NCBI GenBank assembly: GCA_020796225.1
Contig: CM036754.1
Span: forward strand, 64,720,000 to 64,783,999
Direction of reading: 5' to 3'
DNA length: 64,000 bases
From: Arion vulgaris
Lineage: Eukaryota > Mollusca > Gastropoda > Stylommatophora > Arionidae
Shown: positions 21,906-30,554 of the stretch, one piece after another
Layout: each line of letters opens with the position of its first letter
How positions within the stretch are numbered: the stretch's first letter is position 1
Program-made: the position numbers and the translations under genes
The notes under the pieces: generated by a model
Database searches by the model: none
What the model saw: the letters and a program-made list of their open reading frames with translations, nothing else
What the model was told of the DNA's origin: nothing

Positions 21906-22089
21906 ACACTGATATCATTGGTCTCTGGAAAAATATTCCGATGGCTCCACGAGGGAGCAAACCGAGTACTTTTGGAACAAGAGGCGAGCACCTATCCTCT
22001 ACGCCACAGAAAAGAATAATGACGAAAGCGTAACAAACAGGATATCATCTTGTTAAAGAAACCATATCAAGGGTTTCAAAAGGATGTCT

Positions 22090-22365
22090 CTCTCGTAGTG
22101 AACAAGTTGCCATACTTCGCCTCCGTACCGGCCACAACAAGCTCCGAGCCCACATGTTCCACAAATTTAAGATTGGCACAACTAGCCTGTGCCCCTGCAA
22201 AAGGCGGACATGACGGCAGAACACGTTCTGCAAGACTGTCAACGGTTAGCAGGTATAAGAAAAAAACGTGGCCCACAAACACAGAGCTTCGCGAGAAGCT
22301 GTACGGAGGAACAGAGTCGCTTAAAACTACTGTAAAATTCATGATAAAAGTTGGTTCATCAGTTT
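22090..22365 (+). mobile_element. Non-LTR C-terminal zinc-knuckle region
   Basis: In shifted frames it reads GHNKLRAHMFHKFKIGTTSL, CPCKRR, AEHVLQDC and then KKTWPTNTELREKLYGGTES. This Cys/His tail is typical of RNase H-bearing non-LTR ORF2 proteins. At least one frameshift splits it. Confidence 0.7.
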
Positions 22366-22464
22366 AGGCCGGGAACGCGAGAGAAAAGAAGGATGAATTA
22401 TTGCTAATGTGATCTGTTTAATGAATAAAGAAATAGTAATACTTTGTTCTATTGCTGTCTTCAG

Positions 22465-22593
22465 ATGGGCAAATCCAAGATGCTTGCAATCCATCTCCCT
22501 GCTTCAGAGGCGACTGTACTTTAACTACCAGCAATAGCCTCGGTTATGTTTGCAATTGTTACAGTGGATATACAGGGGCTAACTGTGATAGAG
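22465..22593 (+). CDS. Exon 2: EGF-like domain 1
   Basis: The acceptor is GCTGTCTTCAG and the donor is GTACGT. The 129-bp exon is phase 1 at both ends. It encodes six cysteines with spacing 4-4-11-1-8, ending CNCYSGYTGANC, a classical EGF C-terminal loop. The loop between Cys3 and Cys4 is two to three residues longer than in the other repeats. Confidence 0.9.
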
Positions 22594-22619
22594 GTACGTT
22601 TATGAATTTAACAAAAATA

Positions 22620-22960
22620 TTTCAGACACATCAAAGAACATGAGTGTCTAGAGAAGAAAATTGTGGAGGGATGATTCCTGGAAGAAGAATGAGAGGAAGA
22701 CCTAGAAGACGATGGGTACAAGATGTCATTGACGATGATTGCCTAGAGAAGATAATTGTAGAGGGGAAAGGTGCCTGGAAGAAGAATGAGAGGAAGACCT
22801 AAAAGACGATGGGTACAATATGTCATTGACGATCTGAGAATGACTACTGCTGACGTCGGTCAACTTGCACAGAGTAGATTTTCAGGAATACTGGAATGGG
22901 AGCCAAGTTCCGGAAGGGACAGGCTACTTAATGATGATGATGAATACAGTTTGGGACTTA
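22620..22960 (+). mobile_element. NL-E tail with partial tandem duplication
   Basis: CLEKKIVEG, then GRRMRGRPKRRWVQYVIDD and LRMTTADVGQLAQSRF. A roughly 80-bp piece (CCTGGAAGAAGAATGAGAGG) is present twice, at 22677 and 22770. It ends in TGATGATGATGA. Confidence 0.7.
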
Positions 22961-22964
22961 CCGG

Positions 22965-23150
22965 TAGAGAGATCGATCAAAACCTGAGAGTACCTTGTTC
23001 AAACACAAAAGCGTCGGAAAATTCGTCCCCGTGAATTTTTACGAACTGTAAAAATAGACCTCACCGTTCAGAAAGCAATGACAAACTACTGGACGTATAA
23101 GTGGTGCCTAGAAAATCAATGATTATTTGACTGTGGTTGACGGTGACGTT
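22965..23150 (+). mobile_element. SINE-C body fragment
   Basis: TTCAGAAAGCAATGACAAAC and GTGGTGCCTAGAAAATCAAT match SINE-C. The tRNA head is largely lost. Confidence 0.6.
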
Positions 23151-23680
23151 ATATGAAGGAAATGTTCATGTCAATATAGTTTACGAAAATAAAGATATCT
23201 CACTGACAGCTAAACAACAGATAGCCAAAAACATGTGTATACCTACTTTGTGTCACCAGAGTCAAGCATGGACAATGAGCAAACCGCAGTCTCAAATAAT
23301 AACTACATGTGAAATGAGTTGCCTTTTCGAAAAGTTACAAATAACACCAGAAAAGACATAGTCACCAACATCAGCATAAGAAAGAAAGTTGGGACAGAAC
23401 CTTTCTTGAATTACATTGAGAAACAAAGAATGAAGTGGTTTGGCCAAATCTTGAATTACATTGAGAAACAAAGAATGAAGTGGTTTGGCCAAATCTTGAA
23501 TTACATTGAGAAACAAAGAATGAAGTGGTTTGACCAAATGCAATCAAACTCCACTGTATACAGTCTTCTTTAAAAAACATCAGGAAAGAAGGAGAGAGGA
23601 AGACCACGAAAAATATGGATAGATGTCATAGCAGAATCGTGTCAAAAAGCAAAAATAACTGTCACCCAATCCACTAGAGC
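23150..23680 (+). mobile_element. NL-P tail with in-frame triplication
   Basis: Motifs are IPTLCHQSQAWTMSKPQSQ, ITPEKT, VTNISIRKKVGTEPFLNYI and then three copies of a 45-bp segment encoding LNYIEKQRMKWFGQI at 23404-23538. They are followed by GRPRKIWIDVIAES. Single-copy versions are at 38335 and 49950. Confidence 0.88.
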
Positions 23681-24060
23681 AGCATTTCCCAAACTGAAGT
23701 CCACGGACCCCCGATGGTCCACGAGGTACTCACATGGGGTCCTTAAACGCTTGAAGAAATATTATGATCTTTGACATTTCAAACAGTAAAAAAATGTTAA
23801 AACATGTATAAAAACAAGGGTAAACTAGTTCCACCGCCAAATCAAAGCAGACTAGACCGGAGTCTAAATGTCTGATAGAACAAAAGGAAAGACACTTTGA
23901 AGTTTCCCGCAGTCTGAGAAATTCGAGCCAGCTTGACTGTTGGCGTAGTGTAATAATAACTCCATCGCTAGAAGAATAAAATTTAAGTAAGTAATTGCCT
24001 GAAACGATCTTGGGAAAGATAGGATAAATAATATTGGAGTGCATTGAATTTTGTTACAAT
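23680..24060 (+). mobile_element. hAT-like terminal inverted repeat, probable non-autonomous element
   Basis: CAGCATTTCCCAAACTGAAG at about 23681, then GGTCCACGAGG, has the layout of hAT transposon ends (CAG..TTCCCAAACT). The partner end was not found, so the right border is approximate. Confidence 0.45.
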
Positions 24061-24129
24061 ATCTGAATAATCAAGTGCGGTTCGATCGAACAGTATTTGC
24101 ACAAACACATGCTATAAGCTTATTCTGCT

Positions 24130-24405
24130 TATTATATTTAACTCGCCCGAGCGGTTACCGGTGCCCAAATTTTGGGGTGTAAAGAATAGAACCACTGTTA
24201 CCTGTCATGCATGTCATAAGAGACGACTATGGAGATTTGGCTGAAATCGGATGCACGTGTCCTAAACGTGTTCAAGTCTATGTGTTTAGGGGCCTACCAA
24301 ACCATTGTGCAACGTGTACACGTACGTTCTTGACACAGATCAAACATATCACAAATAGTGATTAAAATTGGTCGTAAAGAACGAACGCAAAAGAAGAAGA
24401 AGAAG
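24130..24405 (+). mobile_element. R250-like repeat, variant 3' end
   Basis: The 5' part matches R250 (AGAATAGAACCACTGTTACC). The 3' part (CAAACATATCACAAATAGTG, then GAACGCAAAAGAAGAAGAAG) matches the reverse strand at 41435-41500 rather than standard R250. Confidence 0.55.
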
Positions 24406-24539
24406 ATATTTAACTATAAACTATACTATTAGCTTATCATTATTATTATAACCTGATTATTCTGTGTCTAGCTAAAACGAAGCGTTTGTGAAAGAAACTC
24501 CTCAGTAAAGCTATTTTTAAAAATAGCTTGCTGGTTGTA

Positions 24540-24715
24540 TTTGTAAGAACGCTCGTACTGCTAGGCTATGCAATGGGTGCTGTAAGAAATAAGGGTAAGT
24601 AGTTCGAATCCTGTGTTTGGTAATTTGTTTATCTTCGAAAGCTCCTAATACTTGTACACTGTCTATTGTTTTGATCATATTCATTGCTTCCGTTGCTTCC
24701 TCGTTCTGACAACAA
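24540..24715 (+). mobile_element. SINE-E copy
   Basis: TGCTAGGCTATGCAATGGGT and box B GTTCGAATCCTGTGT, then GATCATATTCATTGCTTCCG. It matches 32480-32620. Confidence 0.6.
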
Positions 24716-24729
24716 AAAAACTCGTTGCT

Positions 24730-24960
24730 CTCAAATCCTTTACAGGACTTCGACATCAACAACAGTAAACGAGTCGTTGATTTTTTGGGCACCATTTATA
24801 CGTTCAGTAGTTTGCCATTGCTTTCTTAATGGTATGTAAAAATCCACGGGAAAAAAAATTTGCTTCCAAACTGCATGCCACGCAGTTTGAACAAGATACT
24901 CTTGGGTTGTGATCGAGCTTACTACCACTTAAGCTACAGACACGCCCACATGATATGTAA
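24730..24960 (-). mobile_element. SINE-C copy whose head seeds the following array
   Basis: The body (TTTGCCATTGCTTTCTTAAT) and head (CTACCACTTAAGCTACAGAC) are in reverse. The head plus its flank are then repeated in tandem to 25945. Confidence 0.75.
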
Positions 24961-25945
24961 ACAAATAAAATATGTCGTTACTGCATGTACTACCACTTAG
25001 CTAGGACACGCCCACATTATATGTAAACAAATAAAATATGTCGTTACTGTCTGTAGTACCACTTAAGCTACGGACACGCCCACATTATATGCAAACAAAT
25101 AAAATATGTCGTTACTATCTGTAGTACCACTTAAGCTACAGACACGCCCACATTATATGCAAACAAATAAAATATGTCGTTACTGTCTGCAGTACCACTT
25201 AAGCTACAGACACGCCCACATTATATGTAAACAAATAAAATATGTCGTTACTTTCTGTAGTAGCACTTAAGCTACAGACACGCCCACATTATATGTAAAC
25301 AAATAAAATATGTCGTTACTGTCTGTAGTACCACTTAAGCTACAGACACGCCCACATAATATACAAACAAATAAAATATGTCGTTACTGTCTGTAGTACC
25401 ACTTAAGCTACGGACACGCCCACATTATATACAAACAAATAAAATATGTCGTTACTGTCTGCAGTACCACTTAAGCTACAGACACGCCCACATAATATAC
25501 AAACAAATAAAATATGTCGTTACTTTCTGTAGTACCACTTAAGCTACAGACACGCCCACATTATATGTAAACAAATAAAATATGTCGTTACTTTCTGTAG
25601 TAGCACTTAAGCTACAGACACGCCCACATAATATACAAACAAATAAAATATGTCATTACTGTCTGTAGTACCACTTAAGCTACAGACACGCCCACATTAT
25701 ATGTAAACAAATAAAATATGTCGTTACTGTCTGTAGTAGCACTTAAGCTACAGACACGCCCACATTATATGTAAACAAATAAAATATGTCGTTACTTTCT
25801 GTAGTACCACTTAAGCTACAGACACGCCCACATTATATGTAAACAAATAAAATATGTCGTTACTTTCTGTAGTACCACTTAAGCTACAGACAAGCCCACA
25901 TGATATACAAAGAAATAAAATATGTCGTTACTGTCTGTAGTACCG
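24915..25945. repeat. 68-bp minisatellite built from the SINE-C head
   Basis: About 15 copies. Most units carry GTCTGTAG, an 11-base loop, then CTACAGAC, an 8-bp inverted repeat (variants read TTCTGTAG), followed by ACGCCCACATTATATG and AAATAAAATATGTCGTTAC. Variation is limited to a few positions. 25946-26200 has nothing recognisable. Confidence 0.92.
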
Positions 25946-26204
25946 CTTTTTTTAGGACGGTGTAGGACAGGTGGAACGAGAGCCTGGGGAATTTAATAGC
26001 CGCATGGCTAGTGCAATCGCTGCGAAGCTGTTCAGATTCAGAATTTTTATTTATGCCTACAACAGAAAAAAATCCTTGGCCTTACCGTGAATTAAACACG
26101 GGTCTCCCACGTGGAAGCGAACGTTCAATATCTGATCAATAACAGTATGCAAGCATTATTTCCTTTATTTGTGATATTAAACAGACTCTATCTGTAACTC
26201 TTAG

Positions 26205-26324
26205 ATGTCAACGAATGCAACTCAAGTTCAAATTTGTGCCAGCGTGGAGTATGTATCAACACCGCCGGCAGTTTCCAATGCGACTGCGGCAACAGTGGCT
26301 ACTCAGGCCGGTATTGTGAAATCC
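26205..26324 (+). CDS. Exon 3: calcium-binding EGF-like domain 2
   Basis: The acceptor is GTAACTCTTAG and the donor is GTATGT. The exon is 120 bp, phase 1. The domain starts DVNEC, the Asp being completed across the splice junction, and holds [12 protein letters not shown]. This matches the Cys-x-Asn-x4-Phe-x-Cys-x-Cys Asn-hydroxylation signature of calcium-binding EGF modules. Cys spacing is 6-4-8-1-9. It is the only repeat here with the complete calcium-binding set. Confidence 0.92.
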
Positions 26325-26414
26325 GTATGTATCCCTCTTTATTGTTCTCATTCTAGTTGATTTTATCTTACATCTTCCTCATATTTCTTATTATCCTCAA
26401 TCGAAATGATATTC

Positions 26415-27130
26415 TGAACTCATTAAGAGAGTCTTTCCGAGCAGAGGATTTAGGTGTCAATCTCACTCCTGACCAGATTAAGAGTCTTTCCGAGCAGAGG
26501 AGTTTTAGGGTTGTGAATCTCACTCGCTGACCAGATTAAGAGTCTTTCCGAGCAGAGGAGTTTTAGGGTTGTGAATCTCACTCGCTGACCAGATTAAGAG
26601 TCTTTCCGAGCAGAGGAGTTTTAGGGTAGTAATCTCACTCGCTGACCAGATTGAGAGTCTTTCCGAGCAGAGGAGTTTTAGGGCTGTGAATCTCACTAGC
26701 TGACCAGATTAAGAGTCTTTCCGAGCAGAGGAGTTTTAGGGCTGTGAATCTCACTCGCTGACCAGATTAGAGTTTTCGAGCAGAGGATTTAGGGCTGTCC
26801 TCTGACCGATTAGGTCTTTCAGCAGAGAGTTTTAGGGCTGTGAATCTCACTCGCTGACCAGATTAAGAGTCTTTCCGAGCAGAGGAGTTTTAGGGCTGTG
26901 AATCTCACTCGCTGACCAGATTAAGAGATATGGGTGTTGATAAATAGCTCGCTGGTTGCCGCCCGAAAAGAACAACATACCAAATATGCAAAGAGATTGA
27001 TAAATCAACATCGAACTGGCGTGTTGGGCCGCTGGACGCTGCTGGATTTGCTGAGGCGGAGATCCGAGCACCTATGGACATGTCCGGAGTGCTATGATGA
27101 TAATCCTCTGATAACTGATAACTGATTATC
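26415..27130 (+). mobile_element. NL-H tail with 58-bp tandem expansion
   Basis: Begins NDILNSLRESFRAED. A 58-bp segment containing GAGTCTTTCCGAGCAGAGGA is then repeated about eight times to 26930. The tail continues RKEQHTKYAKRLINQHRTGV followed by LLRRRSEHLWTCPECYDDN and the 3' end CTGATAACTGATAACTG. Confidence 0.85.
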
Positions 27131-27225
27131 CACACTACGTACAAGGGCGTACAATTTCTGCAGAGAGGGACTGAGCCGTATGGGAAAACTCAGTGCAATG
27201 AATCCAATCCGTAGTCTATTGTCTT
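27130..27225 (+). mobile_element. SINE-D 3' part
   Basis: TTTCTGCAGAGAGGGACTGA and GTGCAATGAATCCAATCC match the SINE-D end. It directly follows an NL-H 3' end. Confidence 0.55.
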
Positions 27226-27555
27226 TTGTATTTCCACAGGTGGATGAGGGAGTTGGTTGTCCACTCTTGACGTCAAGAGTAGTGGTGGGAGCTTTAATTT
27301 GCATTTCAGGACTAGATGAGTCACCCTTGTTTTATTAAATCCGTGTTTATTTGGTGTAGTTTTGATATTGTCTATCCATCTTTTCTTGGTCTTCTCTTAG
27401 CTCTATAACCTGATATCTTTTTATTGTATGCTACTATTGTTATTATATACTTGGTCTTCAGCCTTTTTTTTTGGTTTACAAATGGTACATTAGTGGTTTA
27501 ACCGTGGCCCCCTAGTAATATAAGTCCGTTCAGATCAGTCATGAAATCGGAAATT
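27226..27555. other. Mostly anonymous; short reverse non-LTR piece
   Basis: 27360-27420 on the minus strand reads KRRPRKDG.. and DRQYQNYTK in broken frames, similar to the GRPRKRWxDxI tail. Otherwise T-rich and unassigned. Confidence 0.35.
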
Positions 27556-27574
27556 CCCGTTTGATATGGGCTGA

Positions 27575-27855
27575 TTTTTATATATATATAAAAGAGAACA
27601 CTGTATGCCTTATTACAATTGAACGCAATCAAGGTTCTTCGAGCATATAATGCGAAGCGAGGTTTAGAAAATTTGATGACAACAGGTAAAATTCAGGGAA
27701 TAAGAGATCGTGGAAGACAGAGTGAGAACATGTTGGATAGTCTGACATCGTAGTTCGACAAAAGATCGACGTAAGAAATGATTAACTGCACAGAGGATGG
27801 AGAGTTGTGGAGAGACATGATCGCCTACGCCTGCTGTCATGGCGTTTGATTTATT
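27575..27855 (+). mobile_element. NL-M tail fragment
   Basis: VLRAYNAKRGLENLMTTGKI, then GIRDRGRQSENMLDSL and GELWRDMIAYACCHGV in order. 5'-truncated. Confidence 0.7.
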
Positions 27856-27859
27856 TACT

Positions 27860-28065
27860 CAGTATGGTTATTGAAGTCCTTGGTTATTTATTGATGAAAA
27901 GTTGTGATAATACTGATATTTCTTAGCGTTAAATATATTTTCTTGCATAATATAGACTTGCTTTAACGTGGTTGTTGTTGTTTTTTGAATGATTTGTCTT
28001 TATCGCTCAATGCTAAAATGAGCGATCATGTGACATGAGTGGTCTGATTTTCGAGAGTTTCCACT
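27860..28065 (+). mobile_element. Single arm of the foldback element
   Basis: GGTTATTTATTGATGAAAAG, CTTGCATAATATAGACTT and AATGCTAAAATGAGCGATCA parallel the right arm at 3830-3985. Confidence 0.55.
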
Positions 28066-28154
28066 AAAACTAAACATCCTTATTACTATAGGAGGCTGTT
28101 GTTTAATTGTTATTACATATTCATAGTTGAACTAACATTACAAGTGTTGCATTC

Positions 28155-28400
28155 TTAGTTTCTTCTTCTTCAAACTCTCCATATCGACCACTTATTAAAC
28201 TATTCGTTGTGATTTGTTTGTAATCTGAGCCTAAGAGCGATTGTGCATTGTGCCAATTATGCATCTATGGGTGCCTATGCAATCAATCCGATGCTTTCAA
28301 CGCTTTTTATTTACTAAGGTAGCTTTCCCTAGACCTGTGGGACGGATTGGCTTTTCACTCGAACGATTCAATTTTGGCCGTTTAATTCACCTTTCTTAAC
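28155..28400 (-). mobile_element. R250 copy
   Basis: CTTCTTCTTCAAACTCTCCA followed by CATATCGACCACTTATTAAAC and the GAGCCTAAGAGCGA block, in reverse orientation. Confidence 0.65.
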
Positions 28401-28660
28401 ATCATTCATAGTTTAATTAACATTACAAATGTTGTATTTATAATTGAGTTAACATTACACATGTTGTATTTATAGTTGAGTTAACATTGCAAATGTTGTA
28501 TTTATAGTTGAGTTAACATTGCAAATGTTGTATTTATAGTTGGGTTAACATTACACATGTTGTATTTATAGTTGAGTTAACATTACAAATGTGCTATTTA
28601 TAGTTGAGTTAACATTGCAAATGTTGTATTTATAGTTGAGTTAACATTGCACATTTAACA
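28400..28660 (+). repeat. 32-bp minisatellite just upstream of exon 4
   Basis: About eight copies of a unit containing GTATTTATAGTTGAGTTAAC. It ends about 70 bp before the exon 4 acceptor. Confidence 0.88.
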
Positions 28661-28728
28661 TCCACTCTCTGACATAACAAATGATACAAAACCGTTAACA
28701 AAATGAATACTTGTGTTACTGTTGACAG

Positions 28729-28848
28729 CTCCTGCAGAACAGCCATGTATAGATGGTAAAATATGTGTCAATGGAAAATGTCAGCCTGGACCTAATAGCA
28801 ACACATGTTTGTGTAACACAGGATTTGATGGAAAGTTTTGTGATAACA
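28729..28848 (+). CDS. Exon 4: EGF-like domain 3
   Basis: The acceptor is TGTTGACAG and the donor is the strong GTAAGT. The exon is 120 bp, phase 1, with Cys spacing 5-4-8-1-8 and the ending CLCNTGFDGKFC. A second in-phase acceptor, CTCCTGCAG, ends nine bases further on at 28737; its use would remove three residues before the first Cys. Confidence 0.88.
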
Positions 28849-29012
28849 GTAAGTAACTTGTGATTTCGTTGCATCATTTCTTCCAGTTGGAGTTCTGTAG
28901 CTTAAGCTGTAAGTGAGCTCAACCACAATCCAAGTGTACCTGGGTGTTCTGTAGCTTAAGCTGTAAGTGAGCTCAATCACAATCCAAGTGTACCTGGTTT
29001 AAACTCCGCCAC

Positions 29013-29225
29013 GCCCGTCTGCCCAGCGTGTTCGTAGCGCGTTGGACTACGGGTGACTATCCCTCTGTGTGTGCGGGTTCAATTCCGCGGGATGGCAGAA
29101 AAAGCCACAGATTCCCCAGATTTACGGTGTTCGTGGCACCGAACCGAAGGGTTACGATGTCCATGGCACCGAGCCGAAAGCTGAAAAGCTCAAGTGCTTC
29201 TGGATCGGGGGAAAAAAAACAAAAC
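29013..29225 (+). mobile_element. SINE-B insertion, 10-bp target duplication
   Basis: 213 bp flanked by ACTCCGCCAC at 29003-29012 and 29226-29235. It has a tRNA-like head and an A-rich end. Confidence 0.87.
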
Positions 29226-29297
29226 ACTCCGCCACGGACAGTTTGGAATTAAATTTGTTTCCGTGAATTTTTGGGAACGGTAACAATAGACCTTACC

Positions 29298-29543
29298 CGT
29301 CCGTGTGTTGCCTGGACTCACAAGTAGAGCAAAGAATAGTACCACTGCAACCTACAAGGCATACTGTAAGATGTCACTGAGGCAGGGTCCTAGGCAAGCT
29401 ACCCTAGTAAATAAAAAGCGTCGCAAAAATCGGATGTGCTTACTTGTAGGCGCATAACTGGTGCAAGTACAATCGCTCTTAGGCTTAGATCACATACAAA
29501 TCACAAAGAGTAGTTAACAAGTGGAGTGTTCGAAGAAGAGGAA
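29298..29543 (+). mobile_element. R250 insertion, 9-bp target duplication
   Basis: 246 bp flanked by GACCTTACC (29289-29297) and GACCTCACC (29544-29552). This defines R250 as a mobile unit of about 250 bp ending in an AAG-rich tail. Confidence 0.82.
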
Positions 29544-29929
29544 GACCTCACCGTTCAGAAAGCAATGACAAACTACTAAACGTATAAGTGGTGCCTAGAA
29601 AATCTACGACGCTCTTACTGTGGTTGATTGCGACGTGCTCTAAAGGATATGCCAAGATTTTCCTTTTCATCCCTTCTTCTTCTTCTACTTTGTGTGTTCT
29701 ACATTCACCGCTTGTTAAACTACTATTTGAGCATATGTGATTTTCCCGTCTTAGACTGAGTTAGTTGTTTCAGTTAGGCGTCTAGAAACTTGTAGATCAG
29801 CACATAGAGTTTCTGCATGCGGTTTTGCTCGAGTACGCCTTCCTCATCAAATAGCATGTCCCTTTCCGAACGTCGCTTTCATAACAGACTACCTGAAAAA
29901 ATGAATTAAAATGCAGAATTCAAATTTCA

Positions 29930-30062
29930 AATGATTATTCAATCGCAAAATCACGATAAAATAACTGCCCCCAAATGTTTCTGAACCCACCATCGCCCCC
30001 TCGGAAGACTTCATCGCCCACAGGGGTGGCGTACTGCTCACTTTGGGAAACGCTGCTCTAGG
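29930..30062 (-). mobile_element. hAT-like terminal repeat (reverse)
   Basis: CACTTTGGGAAACGCTG at 30040-30056 is a hAT-type end in reverse. The segment to about 29930 is GC-poor with CCCCCAAATGTTTCTGAACC. The partner end was not found. Confidence 0.45.
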
Positions 30063-30450
30063 CAAACCAGATCACTGTTAGTCTTTGACCTCGTGGTCAA
30101 AGTTTCTTGTCTACACCACTGGCAAGTGTGGTTGGCTTGTGTGTTCTAAGGGTCATCAGCATCGTGATAATTTTCACTCTTCAATCTTCCTGAGGAAAAT
30201 TAGCCCACCCCAACACTGCTGGATGCAGAGATATGCAAATAGAACACACATTGTAGACCGTACAATTTTACTATTTGTTGTCTCTTTAATGGTTTGTTGA
30301 AGTTGCAGATAGAAAAATCGCTGCCCAGTTTGTGGTCCACAGTAAATTAAGAGCATGACCAGAGATTGCTGAAGAAGAAGAAGAAAAAACTAAAGTTTTC
30401 CAATTTATTAGCTAAATTTGTCGAACGACGTGGAAAACAATAATGCAACT
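30063..30450. other. No recognisable gene
   Basis: Open frames of about 60-70 codons without any recognised domain. It ends in a GAAGAAGAAGAAG run at 30372-30385. Confidence 0.4.
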
Positions 30451-30454
30451 TTAT

Positions 30455-30550
30455 AACAAGAGGTTGGGTGCTTGTCTCATGTTCCAAAGGTACTAAGTTC
30501 GCTCTCTCGTGAAAACATCGGGATATTTTCCCAGAGTTCCCTGATTCTGA
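30455..30550 (+). mobile_element. SINE-A 5' fragment
   Basis: GTGCTTGTCTCATGTTCCAA, then GTTCGCTCTCTCGTG, match the SINE-A tRNA-like head. It is truncated after CCCTGATTCTGAG. Confidence 0.6.
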
Positions 30551-30554
30551 GAAA

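Larger units (their letters stand above)
21175..22015 (-). mobile_element. SINE-A carrying two nested insertions
   Basis: The minus-strand SINE-A body (CTCCGATAGGACTAGGAAC) stops at 21292 and resumes at 21906-22015. ACACTGATATCA occurs at both edges (21281-21292 and 21906-21917). The insert is an NL-H-type tail (21525-21905) containing a SINE-B at 21301-21507. Confidence 0.8.
28885..29675 (+). mobile_element. SINE-C with duplicated head and two nested insertions
   Basis: The head (CTGTAGCTTAAGCTGTAAGT) is present twice in tandem. The body continues at 29236 (GGACAGTTTGG) and again at 29553 (TTCAGAAAGCAATGAC). The gaps are a SINE-B and an R250, each with its own target duplication. Confidence 0.82.

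Noticed and set aside
23681..30056. The two hAT-like ends as the borders of one 6.4-kb transposon
   Set aside because: The flanking 8-bp sequences do not match and the interval contains two exons of the host gene; they are better read as separate truncated elements.
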